Numbered from the stretch's first letter, positions 27,931-38,234 are shown. The stretch: DNA of 64,000 nt from Polaribacter sp. SA4-12 (GCF_002163675.1 NZ_CP019334.1:196001-260000), one strand, 5' to 3'. Notes: generated by a model not told the origin, from the letters alone. A program made the numbers and translations.

Positions 27931-29121
27931 ATGAAAGTATTATCTGTAAAATGGTTTAAAATATTACCAATAAAAATTAAATCGATAATCGCGATAATTC
28001 CTTTTTTTTATGAGCTAAAAAAAATTAAAGCAGCAGAAATTATTTTTTTTTTTCCATCTTATCATACAGGAGGTGCAGAAAGAGTACATTTAGATATTGT
28101 TAATAGTTTTAAAACAAGTAACACATATATATTTTTTGAGGCAAAATCTAATTCAGATAATAATAAAAATGAATTTATTAGGAATAGTAATTACTACGAT
28201 GTTTATGAGTTATTAAAGAGGAGCAGAATTACAAAGAGTATATTTAGGTTTTTACTAATTAAAACTATCAATAATAGTAAAAATACACATACTTTATTTG
28301 CTAGTTACAGTTCTTTTTTTTATACAATAACTCCAAAAATTAAAAAAGGTTTAAAAAAAATTGATTTAACACACTCTTTCTCTTTGTCGGGTAAAGGTAT
28401 TGAAACTAGTAGTTTACCTTATGCTTCGTTTCTTACTAATAGAATTGTTATTAATGAAAGAACACTTAATGATTTTAAATCTCTCTATGAAGATAATAAT
28501 TTAGAAAGATATTTTAATAGAATAAAAATAATTCAAAATGGTGTTTCTTTTAAGCAAAATGATTTTTCAATTAAAAAAAATAATACAATAAAAATTTGTT
28601 TCGTAGGTAGATGGTCAAATGAAAAAAGACCTGAGTTGTTTCTAAGAATTGCTAAAAGAACAGCATTGAAAACATCAAAGTTTAAATTTTATTTTATTGG
28701 TACAAATGTTAATAGTCATAGAAAAACGATTAAAGAGCATAGTACAGAAAGTTTAGGTGAAATAACAAATAAAGAAGAGCTAATAAAACTATATAAAGAG
28801 TTTCACTATATCTTTATCACTTCAAATAGAGAAGGTTTTCCAATGGTTTTAATGGAAGCAATGAGTTTTGGGGTAGTACCTGTTTGTACAAATGTAGGTG
28901 GTATTAGTGAGCATATTATAAGTGAGGAAAATGGCTATTTAATTGATGACAATGTTGACCAAGAAATAATAATAAAAGACTTTTTAAGAATTATTTATTC
29001 ATTGGAATCTCATCAAAATTATAATGATTTATCATTGAATACATATAATTATGCAAAAGAAAACTTTGGAATTGATGTATTTAAAAATAGTTATAGGGAA
29101 TTGTTTTTAAAAAAGAGCTAA
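27931..29121 (+). CDS. Glycosyltransferase family 4, with internal T11 tract
   Basis: This 396-residue GT-B enzyme has the N-terminal TGGAERVH of GT4 proteins and the donor-domain pieces ICFVGRWSNEKRPELF and NREGFPMVLMEAMSFG. A T11 homopolymer (28043-28053) falls within codons 38-41 (IIFFF), early in the gene, where slippage would frameshift nearly the whole enzyme. The reading frame is intact in this sequence. Specificity is unknown. It lies 8 bp after the previous GT gene. Confidence 0.85.
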   Translation: MKVLSVKWFKILPIKIKSIIAIIPFFYELKKIKAAEIIFFFPSYHTGGAERVHLDIVNSFKTSNTYIFFEAKSNSDNNKNEFIRNSNYYDVYELLKRSRITKSIFRFLLIKTINNSKNTHTLFASYSSFFYTITPKIKKGLKKIDLTHSFSLSGKGIETSSLPYASFLTNRIVINERTLNDFKSLYEDNNLERYFNRIKIIQNGVSFKQNDFSIKKNNTIKICFVGRWSNEKRPELFLRIAKRTALKTSKFKFYFIGTNVNSHRKTIKEHSTESLGEITNKEELIKLYKEFHYIFITSNREGFPMVLMEAMSFGVVPVCTNVGGISEHIISEENGYLIDDNVDQEIIIKDFLRIIYSLESHQNYNDLSLNTYNYAKENFGIDVFKNSYRELFLKKS

Positions 29122-29146
29122 CTATATATCAAGTAAATTTAATTTA

Positions 29147-30085
29147 ATGAAGAAAATAGCAATAAATTTTACTGATTTTTGGGATGGTTTTAATAAAAAA
29201 GAAAATTACTTTTATCGGTTACTCAAAACTAAATATGATGTAGTAATAAGTGATTCACCTGAATTGATTATTTATTCTTGCTTTGGTAATGAATACCTTA
29301 AATATAATTGTAAAAGGGTTTATTATACAGGAGAGAATATTAGACCTGATTTAACCGGCTGTGATTTTGCTTTTTCTTTTGATTTTTCAAATAACAAAAG
29401 ACATTTTAGGTTACCTCTTTATTCTCTTTATATTGAGCAGGACAGAATGTATGATAAATTAAAATTTTTAAAAAAAAAAGATGAGTTAAGGAGAATTTGG
29501 GAGAAAAAGAACAAATTTGTTTGTATGGTTGTTTCCAACCCCAATGCTAAATTTAGATTAGATTTTTTTAAAGAATTGTCTAAATATAGGACTGTAGATT
29601 CAGGGGGTAAAGTGTTTAATAATGTTGGAGGTAGGGTTGCGTGTAAAACAGAATTTATTAATTCCTATAAATTTGTTTTAGCTTTTGAAAATTCATCTTT
29701 TGATGGCTATACTACAGAAAAAATTTTAGAACCAATTTTTACTGATTCTATTCCAATTTATTGGGGAAATAAATTAATAGATAAAGATTTTAATCCTAAA
29801 AGGTTTATTAATTATAATGATTATGGCAGTGTTGAGAAACTTTATGCAAGATTGGTAGAAATTGAGAACAACCCCGATATCGCTATTGGTATTCTGAGTC
29901 AACCCATTTTCGATATGGATAGTAATGGTTTTGAAAATGAAAGAAAAAAAGTGCTTAATATATTTTCTATATTAATCGAAAGTAAAAAAAGACCTATTGC
30001 GAAATCATATAAGTCTTATATACATTTTTTAAAAGTATTTATACGTAAGTTTAAAAAAAAAGTATTAAAATTGAAAAATAATTAA
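29147..30085 (+). CDS. GT10 alpha-1,3/4-fucosyltransferase
   Basis: The 312-residue protein has the GT10 signatures: YTGENIRPDL (about 61-70), CDFAFSFD, and the donor-binding stretch FENSSFDGYTTEKI (180-193), followed by IPIYWGN. The bacterial relatives from Helicobacter transfer fucose to GlcNAc in alpha-1,3 or alpha-1,4 linkage, making Lewis-type structures. The basic C-terminal tail (RKFKKKVLKLKNN) fits peripheral membrane binding. An A10 run (29470-29479) encodes part of KKK. Together with the GT11 gene it implies a doubly fucosylated glycan. The linkage is family-based inference. Confidence 0.9.
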   Translation: MKKIAINFTDFWDGFNKKENYFYRLLKTKYDVVISDSPELIIYSCFGNEYLKYNCKRVYYTGENIRPDLTGCDFAFSFDFSNNKRHFRLPLYSLYIEQDRMYDKLKFLKKKDELRRIWEKKNKFVCMVVSNPNAKFRLDFFKELSKYRTVDSGGKVFNNVGGRVACKTEFINSYKFVLAFENSSFDGYTTEKILEPIFTDSIPIYWGNKLIDKDFNPKRFINYNDYGSVEKLYARLVEIENNPDIAIGILSQPIFDMDSNGFENERKKVLNIFSILIESKKRPIAKSYKSYIHFLKVFIRKFKKKVLKLKNN

Positions 30086-30137
30086 TAATTAAAAACATTT
30101 TTTATACTTTTAAAATGAATACCTTAAAATATTAAGA

Positions 30138-31019
30138 TTGATTAAGAAGCCGAACCTTGTAAGCGTTATTATTACTACTTATAACAGAAAAGAATATTTA
30201 GAAGAAGCAATTTTAAGTGTTCTTCATCAAACCTATAAAAATTATGAAATATTAGTTATTGATGATGGTTCATTAAATAATTACGCAGAAGCAATTTGTA
30301 ATAAGTATAATAATTGCACCTATTTTTATAAAAATAATGGAGGATTGTCTTCTGCTAGAAATTTCGGAATTCATAACTCTAAAGGGGATTTTATAGCTTT
30401 TCTTGACGATGATGATTATTGGAGAGAAGATAAATTACATAAACAAATTGAGTTATTAAAAAAGTTTAAAAATATTGACTGTATTCACTCAAGTGCTTCA
30501 GTTGTAAATGCGCAAGGAATTGAAAAAGGTTTGTTTATTGGTGCAGCTAGTAATAAAGTTCACAAAAGATCTGGTTATGTTTTTTGGAATGCATTATCTG
30601 TTTGGGTTGTAAAATCGCCAACACCTCTTATTAGAAAGAAGGTGTTTAAGAAAGATTTACATTTTGACGAAACAATTAAAGTAGGAGAAGATATAGACTT
30701 TTATCAAAGAATGTTTTTTCGTCATAAAGTTTTATATATAGATGAACCTCTAGCCTTTTATAGAGAATATGATGGTTTTGGAAGACTTTCTCTTCAAAAA
30801 AAAATGTATATTGGAATAGAAAAAAAAATGTATTTCAATTTTAAGAAAATGGGAATTAAAAATCCTTTTTTGTTACAAAAAATTGCATCTAGATTGTTGG
30901 TTTCTGCAGTAAATAGATATAATTTATTTTTTCCAGATAGTGCAATAAAACTTTCTTTCTTTGACATATACTTTTTCTCAATTAGCAAGTTAAAAAAGAT
31001 TATTTTTGATTTAAATTAA
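30138..31019 (+). CDS. Glycosyltransferase family 2
   Basis: This is a 293-residue GT2 enzyme with SVIITTYNRKEYLEEAI, VIDDGSLN and the metal motif AFLDDDDYW, plus a VGEDIDFYQRMF segment typical of the acceptor region. The start is TTG; the nearest ATG (30115) opens only a six-codon frame in another phase. It follows a 52-bp gap that holds no clear promoter. Specificity is unknown. Confidence 0.83.
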   Translation: MIKKPNLVSVIITTYNRKEYLEEAILSVLHQTYKNYEILVIDDGSLNNYAEAICNKYNNCTYFYKNNGGLSSARNFGIHNSKGDFIAFLDDDDYWREDKLHKQIELLKKFKNIDCIHSSASVVNAQGIEKGLFIGAASNKVHKRSGYVFWNALSVWVVKSPTPLIRKKVFKKDLHFDETIKVGEDIDFYQRMFFRHKVLYIDEPLAFYREYDGFGRLSLQKKMYIGIEKKMYFNFKKMGIKNPFLLQKIASRLLVSAVNRYNLFFPDSAIKLSFFDIYFFSISKLKKIIFDLN

Positions 31020-31027
31020 AAGTTACA

Positions 31028-31957
31028 ATGGCAAATATTTTAGTAACAGGTGGAGCAGGAAATGTTGGTAGCTCTTTAGTGAATAAGTTAGCAAAAGATG
31101 CTTCAAATACTATTATTGTCTTTGATAACCTTTTAACAGGTAGAAGACATAAAATACCACAATTGAGTAACGTTATCTTTATAAAAGGAAATGTTAATGA
31201 ATATAACGATATATCAGCTGTATTTCATAGATATAATTTTAATTATGTTTTTCATTTTGCAGCTGTGGTTGGTGTAAAAAGAACTTTGGAAAATCCTCTA
31301 TTAGTTTTAGAGGACATAAAAGGTTTTGAAAACATCTTAAATTTATGTAAAAATACAAATGTTACTAAAGTATATTTCTCTTCTTCTTCTGAAGTGTATG
31401 GAGAACCTTTTGAGATTCCTCAAAACGAACATACAACACCATTAAATTCTAAATTACCATATGCTATTGTTAAAAATCTTGGTGAATCTTATTTAAAAAC
31501 TTATCAGCAAGAATTTGGTTTAGATTATTCAATTTTTAGGTTTTTTAATACTTATGGACCAAATCAAAGTGAAGATTTTGTTATACCTAAATTTTTAAAT
31601 TTAGCACTTAATAATGAAGATATTTCAATATTTGGAGATGGTTTACAAACAAGAACTTTTTGTTATATAGATGATAATATTGATACTATCCTTAAAATTC
31701 ATAATAATTCATTACTTGATAATGAAGTTATTAATATAGGTAATGATATAGAAATTACAGTTTTAGAATTAGCAAAAAGCATAATAGAAATTACAAAAAG
31801 TAAATCAAAAATTATTCATTTACCAGCTTTGAAAGAAGGAGATATGTTGAGAAGATGTCCTGATATTAAAATAATGAAATCTATTCTTCAAAGAGACTTA
31901 ATGTCTTTAAACGAGGGGGTTTTAAAATTAATTAATCATTATGAGAATAGGAAGTAA
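31028..31957 (+). CDS. NAD-dependent epimerase/dehydratase (extended SDR)
   Basis: This 309-residue nucleotide-sugar enzyme has an N-terminal Rossmann motif VTGGAGNVGSSLV, the mid motif FHFAAVVGVK, catalytic serines in SSSSEVYG and the Y-x3-K pair in YAIVKNLGESY. It resembles UDP-glucose 4-epimerases and related dehydratases; the substrate is not fixed. It probably makes or converts a nucleotide sugar for the chain. Its last 17 bases overlap the next gene. Confidence 0.85.
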   Translation: MANILVTGGAGNVGSSLVNKLAKDASNTIIVFDNLLTGRRHKIPQLSNVIFIKGNVNEYNDISAVFHRYNFNYVFHFAAVVGVKRTLENPLLVLEDIKGFENILNLCKNTNVTKVYFSSSSEVYGEPFEIPQNEHTTPLNSKLPYAIVKNLGESYLKTYQQEFGLDYSIFRFFNTYGPNQSEDFVIPKFLNLALNNEDISIFGDGLQTRTFCYIDDNIDTILKIHNNSLLDNEVINIGNDIEITVLELAKSIIEITKSKSKIIHLPALKEGDMLRRCPDIKIMKSILQRDLMSLNEGVLKLINHYENRK

Positions 31958-32966
31958 TCCAGAGAAAATAAATAAAGATATTGATATTAATGCATATCAT
32001 CGAGTTATAATTCCCGTATATATTCCTAATTTTGAGGGTTATTTTTCTGAATTATTAGAAGTTTTTAAATTATGTTTAGACTCTTTGTTAAAAACAGTTC
32101 ATAATGAAACTAGAATTACAATTTTCAATAATAACTCTCATCCATTAGTCAAAGAATATATAGATTCGAAATATTTAGAATCGAATATCTTAGATCAAGT
32201 TTTTCATTCAAAAGAAAATCTTGGTAAGGTGAATGCAATTTTGGCTTCATCACAAGGAAATTTAGAGCCTCTAATTACTATTACTGATGCAGATGTGTTA
32301 TTTAAGAGTGGTTGGCAGAAAGCTGTAGAAGATGTTTATTCTGGTTTTCCAGAAGCAGGTATGGTAAGTCCAGTTCCTTCACCGCTCGCCTATAATAATT
32401 TAACAGCTAATAATTGGGCTTATGCTTTATCAAAAGGCAAATTGTTTTTTGAGCCCGTATCTGATAAATTAGCCTTAGAAAGGTTTGATGCGAGTCTTGG
32501 TAATGATACAAAAATGTACGAGCCAATACATTTAAATAATTTTTTAATTTTAAAAAATAAAAAAAGAGATACGGAAGCAGTAATGGGTTGTGGTCATTTT
32601 GTTGCCACTTTAAGAAGAGAAATTTTTGATAAAGGTACAAGCGAACCAGCATTTATTAAAGTTAGTAATGGTGTAGAAACTAAATTTATAGATGTGCCAA
32701 ATGAATCTTTAGGGTTTTTAAGACTAGCAACTAAAGATAATTACGCATTTCATATGGGGAATAACACAGAAGAATGGATGTTTGATGAGTTTAAAGTTTT
32801 AAAAGAAACCGATACTAATTTGCCAAAAGGTATCAGTAAAATAAACTTACCTAAACCAAATAGCTCTTTTCAACTTTTTATTGGTAAAATAATTTCTCGC
32901 TTAATAAGTAAAAATCTATTCAGAAAAATGTACTTTAAAAAATTAGGGATGAATTCAGATTATTAA
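31941..32966 (+). CDS. Divergent GT-A-like glycosyltransferase
   Basis: This 341-residue protein has a GT2-like core: RVIIPVYIPN, then ITIFNNNSHP, LGKVNAILASS and the metal motif ITDADVLF, in which D-A-D replaces the usual D-D-D. MGCGHFVATLRREIF fits an acceptor-side segment. It is shorter on recognisable features than its neighbours and starts within the last 17 bases of the epimerase gene, so the two are coupled. Function is inferred from fold-like motifs only. Confidence 0.7.
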   Translation: MRIGSNPEKINKDIDINAYHRVIIPVYIPNFEGYFSELLEVFKLCLDSLLKTVHNETRITIFNNNSHPLVKEYIDSKYLESNILDQVFHSKENLGKVNAILASSQGNLEPLITITDADVLFKSGWQKAVEDVYSGFPEAGMVSPVPSPLAYNNLTANNWAYALSKGKLFFEPVSDKLALERFDASLGNDTKMYEPIHLNNFLILKNKKRDTEAVMGCGHFVATLRREIFDKGTSEPAFIKVSNGVETKFIDVPNESLGFLRLATKDNYAFHMGNNTEEWMFDEFKVLKETDTNLPKGISKINLPKPNSSFQLFIGKIISRLISKNLFRKMYFKKLGMNSDY

Positions 32967-33048
32967 ATAAATTCAAAAGAAGTTTAAATATATTTTAGAA
33001 TTCAATAAACAATTATTATTCACTTTTTTATTCTTTTAAACTATAAAA

Positions 33049-34164
33049 ATGAAAATTGCAAACGTAATTATATCAGAACAAAGTTTACCAAATTTTAAAA
33101 ATGGTTCTTGGACACAACGTTTAGAATATTTTTTAAAAAGTTCAAAAAATAATATAAATTATGTTGTGTGTAGTGAGCCAAAAAATAATGATATAAAATC
33201 CTCGTCAAAATTTTATTATTCTAAGAATAGAAACTCAAGAATAGTAAATAAATTCTTTCCTAATAAAAGATATTCAGACTTTATTTTAAAGATTGAAAAA
33301 ATATTAAAAGAATACAATCAGATAATAATTTGTGTTGTTGATAATGTTAAATTATTAAATGCAATAAGTAACTTTATTGATGATAAATTATTGAAAAATC
33401 GAGTAACATTATTATTTTATAATTGTGGTTATTCTTATTTTTTAGGACAAAAAGAACATGAAGAGTTTTGTAAAAATATAGATGAAGTTGTTTTTTTGAC
33501 AAAATCAGCATATTTATATAATAAGAAAATTTATAAAGAATTTACACCAGAAATTTCAGTTATAAATAACCCAATAAATAAAGATGTTTTTTATCCAGTT
33601 AAAAAAGATATTTATGAAGATGAGGTTTTAGAAAAATACAATCTAAAAGGTAAAACAGTTTTCTTATGGCTTTCACATGATAGAAAAAAGAAAGGATTGT
33701 CTTTAGTGTTAAATGCATGGAAATCATGGGCGAATAAAGGTGATAATAATGTTTTATTAATAGTTGGAGCAAAAAGAGAATTGGTTATAGATAATGTTAT
33801 TTTTGTAGGTCAAATAGAAAGTAGTTTAGTAGATAAATACTATAAATGTGCGCATGTTTATTTGTTTCCAACATTATGGAAAGAAGGTTTTGGGTTAAGT
33901 TTATCACAAGCAATTTGTTCAGGATGCTTTTCAATTGCGGCGAATAATGGAGGTGTAGAAGATTTTTTTAAGAATAAAGATGGTATATTAATTGATGAAC
34001 CAAATATTGTAGAAAATTGGGTGAATGCAATGAAAATTGCTGCTCAGAATGTTGAAAATAGTTGGCAAAATGAAAATTCAGGTAATCAAATACTTAATTT
34101 TAATGAATGGGCTGAAAAATTTTCGCAAGTTTTTAATAAATGGCAAATGAGATTAAAAGAGTAA
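33049..34164 (+). CDS. Glycosyltransferase family 4
   Basis: This is a 371-residue GT-B enzyme. The donor domain shows TVFLWLSHDRKKKGLSLVL, then FVGQIESSLVDKYYK and LWKEGFGLSLSQAICSG, the last holding the family acidic motif in a changed form (SQA instead of PxE). The N-terminal half is poorly conserved, as is usual in this family. It follows an 82-bp gap and lies 4 bp before the second AsnB-like gene. Confidence 0.82.
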   Translation: MKIANVIISEQSLPNFKNGSWTQRLEYFLKSSKNNINYVVCSEPKNNDIKSSSKFYYSKNRNSRIVNKFFPNKRYSDFILKIEKILKEYNQIIICVVDNVKLLNAISNFIDDKLLKNRVTLLFYNCGYSYFLGQKEHEEFCKNIDEVVFLTKSAYLYNKKIYKEFTPEISVINNPINKDVFYPVKKDIYEDEVLEKYNLKGKTVFLWLSHDRKKKGLSLVLNAWKSWANKGDNNVLLIVGAKRELVIDNVIFVGQIESSLVDKYYKCAHVYLFPTLWKEGFGLSLSQAICSGCFSIAANNGGVEDFFKNKDGILIDEPNIVENWVNAMKIAAQNVENSWQNENSGNQILNFNEWAEKFSQVFNKWQMRLKE

Positions 34165-34168
34165 TTGT

Positions 34169-36055
34169 ATGTGTGCGATAAATGGTATTATAAACTGGGA
34201 AGGTATTCATCAATCTGATATTGATTGTGTAAAAAAATCTTTAAAAGAAATGGATTATAGAGGTCCAGACTTTTCACAAACTTCTATTGATGATTTTTCA
34301 ATTTTAGGACATAATCGATTAGCTATTTTAGATTTGAATCCAAGAGCAAACCAGCCCCTGTTTTCGGAAGATAAAAGGTATTCAATCGTTTTTAATGGTG
34401 AAATTTATAATTATAAGATTTTAAGGAATGAATTAATTTCTCTTGGAGTCAATTTTAAAAGTACATCAGATACGGAAGTTCTATTAAACGGTTTTATTTT
34501 ATATGGTATTGAAGTTTTAAAAAAACTAAGAGGTATGTTTGCCTTTGTTATTTGGGATAAAAAGGAAAAAAAAATATTTGCAGCTAGAGATCGTTTTGGT
34601 GAAAAACCATTTTATTTTATTAATAAAGCTCAAAACTTTTTTTGTTTTGCTTCTAATTTAAATGGTATTGTTCAACTATCAAAAGAAAAACTAGAAATAG
34701 ATAAAGTTGCAGTTTATCAATTACTAAATCAGCAATATATTGATGTTGATACATGTATTTATAAAGGGATTAAAAAAATTCACCCAGGAAGTTATTTATT
34801 AATTACGAAGGATAAGACTGTTATAAAAAAATATTGGCAATTAGATTATAAAGAAAAAATTAATTTTGATTTTAAAACAACAAAAAATAAAGTACAAAAA
34901 ATATTAAAAAGTGCTGTTAGTGAGCAATTAGAAGCAGATGTATCAGTAGGTGTTTTTTTAAGTGGAGGAGTAGATTCCTCTATTATTGCATCAATAGCTA
35001 GCAAACAAAAAAATGATATAACAGCTTTAACAATATCTACCCCAGATGATGTTAAAAACGATGAATCCAAATCGGCAGCTTATGTAGCAAATACACTAAA
35101 AATAAATCATAAAATCATAAAATTAAACAGAGATTGTGTTAATGAATTACCTTATATTTTAAAAAATATTGAACCACTTAGTGATGCTTCTTTAATACCA
35201 AGTACAGCAATTACAAAAGAAGCTAAAAAAGAGTTTAAAGTAATGCTTAGTGGAGACGGAGGTGATGAAGTTTTTGGAGGGTACAAAGTTCCTTTACAAT
35301 ATAAAGAAAATACATTTAAAGGTAATTCTATTACCTCTTCTATAGTAAACAACCTTATTAAGAAAGCGGACAATCCAATACAAAACCATTTCTATTCTAA
35401 ATTAAATACTAAAAGAATATTTAAATGGGGAGGATTGGAATCATATTATAATAATACATCACTTTCTAAAACTTTAGAAAAAGAAATATTAAATCAAGAT
35501 TTTAACCTAATATCATCTTCAAAAAAATATTATAAAGAATCTTTAAATTATATTACTAATAAAGAAGATTCTCTTTTTTATGTTGGTATAAAGTCTAAAC
35601 TAGTTGATGATTTTTTGTTTAAAATAGATAGTTCTAGTATGCATAATTCTATTGAGTCGAGAGCTCCTTTTTTAGATCATAGATTAATAGAATTTACATC
35701 AAAGTTATCACTAAATCAGTTATGTCCAAATAATATTGATAAAGAAATTCTAAAATCTATTGGAACTGATTATTTGTCGAAAGAGTTTTTTAACTTGCCA
35801 AAGAAAGGCTTTTCTATACCTTATTATAATTATTTAGAAAATAGCTGGGGAGATATTTTACTTTCTCTTATAAAAGAAGGTGTTTCTTCAGACTTGGGGC
35901 TTTTAAAACCAAATTCAGTTGAAAAATTATTAAATTATTATAAAATAAACCCTAATTTTAGAATTGGTAAGATTTTATATAGTATTTTAATATTAGAAAT
36001 TTGGTTAAGGGTTTTTCATTTAAAAATGAACCCTAATGATATTAAATTAATTTAA
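34169..36055 (+). CDS. Asparagine synthase-like glutamine amidotransferase, second copy
   Basis: This 628-residue AsnB-family protein has nucleophile Cys2 (MCAINGI), glutaminase motifs MDYRGPDFS and FNGEIYNYK, and the intact pyrophosphate loop LSGGVDSSI, then LSGDGGDEVFGGY. It is clearly different in sequence from the first copy (21285-23042) and not a recent duplicate. Sugar amidation is the likely job in this locus. It is 15 bp upstream of neuB, so it may act on the same glycan as sialic acid. Confidence 0.88.
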   Translation: MCAINGIINWEGIHQSDIDCVKKSLKEMDYRGPDFSQTSIDDFSILGHNRLAILDLNPRANQPLFSEDKRYSIVFNGEIYNYKILRNELISLGVNFKSTSDTEVLLNGFILYGIEVLKKLRGMFAFVIWDKKEKKIFAARDRFGEKPFYFINKAQNFFCFASNLNGIVQLSKEKLEIDKVAVYQLLNQQYIDVDTCIYKGIKKIHPGSYLLITKDKTVIKKYWQLDYKEKINFDFKTTKNKVQKILKSAVSEQLEADVSVGVFLSGGVDSSIIASIASKQKNDITALTISTPDDVKNDESKSAAYVANTLKINHKIIKLNRDCVNELPYILKNIEPLSDASLIPSTAITKEAKKEFKVMLSGDGGDEVFGGYKVPLQYKENTFKGNSITSSIVNNLIKKADNPIQNHFYSKLNTKRIFKWGGLESYYNNTSLSKTLEKEILNQDFNLISSSKKYYKESLNYITNKEDSLFYVGIKSKLVDDFLFKIDSSSMHNSIESRAPFLDHRLIEFTSKLSLNQLCPNNIDKEILKSIGTDYLSKEFFNLPKKGFSIPYYNYLENSWGDILLSLIKEGVSSDLGLLKPNSVEKLLNYYKINPNFRIGKILYSILILEIWLRVFHLKMNPNDIKLI

Positions 36056-36070
36056 TAAAAAAGATAAACA

Positions 36071-37111
36071 TTGAGCAATTTTATTGAAATAGAAGGAAGA
36101 AAAGTAGGAATTGATTATCCTCCGTTTGTAATTGCAGAAATAGGAATTAATCACGAAGGCTCTCTAAAAGTAGCCAAAGAAATGGTTGATGCAGCTTATA
36201 GAGCAGGTGCAGAATGTGTAAAACATCAAACACATATTGTAGATGATGAGATGAGTGGAGCCGCAAAAAAAGTGATTCCTGGTAATGCAGATATTTCAAT
36301 ATATGAAATAATGAAACGTTGTGCTTTAAATGAAGACGATGAAATTGAATTAAAAGAATATGTAGAAAGCAAAGGAATGATTTTTATTTCTACACCATTT
36401 TCAAGAGCAGCATCAGAAAGATTAGAAAAAATGAATGTTGCTGCATATAAAATTGGTTCAGGAGAGTGTAATAATTATCCTTTATTAGAACATATTGCTT
36501 CTTTTGGTAAACCAGTTATTATGAGTACTGGTATGAATACAATTAAAAGTGTAGCTAAAGCTGTTGAAATATTTGAAAAAGCAAATGTTCCTTTAGCATT
36601 ATTACATACAACAAATCTATACCCAACACCAGTTCACTTAGTACGTTTTGGAGCAATGCAAGAATTATCTGAAGCATTTCCCAAAAATGTTTTTGGTTTA
36701 TCTGATCACACATTAACTAATCATGCTTGTCTTGGTGCTGTTGCTTTAGGAGCATCAATTTTAGAACGTCATTTTACAGATTATAAAGAAAGGACAGGGC
36801 CAGATATTGTTTGTTCTATGGATGAAAATGATTGTAAAGAATTAATTACTGGAAGTAATTTAATTTGGAAAATGAGGGGTGGAACGAAAGAACCTGCTAA
36901 AGAAGAACAGGTTACTATAGATTTTGCATTTGCAACTGTTGTAACTATTAATTCAATTAAAAAGGGTGAAACTTTCACTAAAGAAAATATTTGGGTTAAA
37001 AGACCAGGAACGGGTGATATTTTAGCTGAAAGTTATAATGATGTTTTAGGGAAAAAAGCAGTAGACAATATTGAAAAAGACACCCATTTAAATTGGTCAA
37101 ATATTGAGTAA
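36071..37111 (+). CDS. neuB: N-acetylneuraminate synthase
   Basis: NeuB condenses N-acetylmannosamine with phosphoenolpyruvate to make Neu5Ac. The 346-residue protein has the synthase barrel ([38 protein letters not shown]-type site [12 protein letters not shown]) and the C-terminal antifreeze-like domain ([18 protein letters not shown]). It strongly resembles, from memory, the Campylobacter NeuB1 enzyme that makes true Neu5Ac. The start is TTG because a stop precedes it in frame and no ATG fits. The last eight bases overlap neuC. Confidence 0.92.
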   Translation: MSNFIEIEGRKVGIDYPPFVIAEIGINHEGSLKVAKEMVDAAYRAGAECVKHQTHIVDDEMSGAAKKVIPGNADISIYEIMKRCALNEDDEIELKEYVESKGMIFISTPFSRAASERLEKMNVAAYKIGSGECNNYPLLEHIASFGKPVIMSTGMNTIKSVAKAVEIFEKANVPLALLHTTNLYPTPVHLVRFGAMQELSEAFPKNVFGLSDHTLTNHACLGAVALGASILERHFTDYKERTGPDIVCSMDENDCKELITGSNLIWKMRGGTKEPAKEEQVTIDFAFATVVTINSIKKGETFTKENIWVKRPGTGDILAESYNDVLGKKAVDNIEKDTHLNWSNIE

Positions 37112-38234
37112 TCAAAAAAAAATAGTATTCCTTACTGGAACTCGTGCTGATTTTGGGAAATTAAAGTCCTTAATAAAAATTACACAAGAGAATTCAAATT
37201 TTGATGTTCAAATATTTGCAACAGGAATGCATTTAGATGAAAAATATGGTTCTACTGTAAATGAGATTTATAAAAGTGGATTTAAAAATATTCATACTTT
37301 TAAAAATCATGCAGGTGCTGAGTTTATGGATAGAACTTTAGCAAAAACAATAACTGGATTTTCAGAATATATTGCAATTCAAAAACCAGATTTAATTGTA
37401 ATTCATGGAGATAGAGTAGAAGCATTAGCAGGTGCAATTGTTGGAAGTTTAAATAATATATTGGTTTCCCACATTGAAGGAGGCGAGGTTTCTGGTACAA
37501 TTGACGAATTAATACGCCATTCTGTAAGTAAATTATCTCACTTACATTTAGTTTCTAATAACGAAGCTAAAAAGAGATTAATACAAATGGGGGAATTAGA
37601 AAGTTCTATTTATGTTATAGGTTCGCCTGATTTAGATTTAATGAACCCTTCTAATTTACCTAGCCTAGAAAAGGTGAAAGAATATTACGAAATTTCTTTT
37701 GAAGAATATGCAATTGTAATGTTTCACCCTGTAACAACTGATTATAAAAATATAAAAGAAAATTCGAAGGAATTTGTAGATGCGTTATTAAAATCAAATG
37801 AAAATTATGTCGTAATATTTCCGAATAATGATTTAGGAACAGAAGAAATTCTTGATGAATATAAAAGGTTAGAAAATAATTCTAAATTTAAAATATATCC
37901 ATCTTTAAGATTCGAATATTTTTTAAGACTTTTAAAAGAAACCAAGTTTATAATAGGTAACTCTAGTGCAGGAGTTAGAGAAGCACCTTATTATAAAGTA
38001 CCAACAATAGATATCGGAACAAGACAAAACAATAGAGGGCAAGCAAGTTCTATTATAAATATAAATTATAATTTTGATAAAATTTTGTTAGCTATTAATA
38101 ATATAAAAGTAGTAGAACAAGATATTAACATAACAGAATTTGGAGAGGGGAATAGTAATGAACTTTTCTTACATTTGTTAAAATCAGAATTGATTTGGAA
38201 AGTTAATTGCCAAAAACAGTTTCAAGACTTATAA
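37104..38234 (+). CDS. neuC: UDP-N-acetylglucosamine 2-epimerase (hydrolysing)
   Basis: NeuC converts UDP-GlcNAc to ManNAc and UDP, feeding NeuB. The 376 residues have the GT-B-like epimerase fold: [51 protein letters not shown] and the C-terminal [13 protein letters not shown]. It starts with TTG inside the neuB stop overlap (TTGAGTAA), which suggests coupled translation. Following genes lie 1 bp away. No enzyme for bacillosamine-type sugars is seen, so ManNAc is the simple product. Confidence 0.9.
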   Translation: MSNQKKIVFLTGTRADFGKLKSLIKITQENSNFDVQIFATGMHLDEKYGSTVNEIYKSGFKNIHTFKNHAGAEFMDRTLAKTITGFSEYIAIQKPDLIVIHGDRVEALAGAIVGSLNNILVSHIEGGEVSGTIDELIRHSVSKLSHLHLVSNNEAKKRLIQMGELESSIYVIGSPDLDLMNPSNLPSLEKVKEYYEISFEEYAIVMFHPVTTDYKNIKENSKEFVDALLKSNENYVVIFPNNDLGTEEILDEYKRLENNSKFKIYPSLRFEYFLRLLKETKFIIGNSSAGVREAPYYKVPTIDIGTRQNNRGQASSIININYNFDKILLAINNIKVVEQDINITEFGEGNSNELFLHLLKSELIWKVNCQKQFQDL

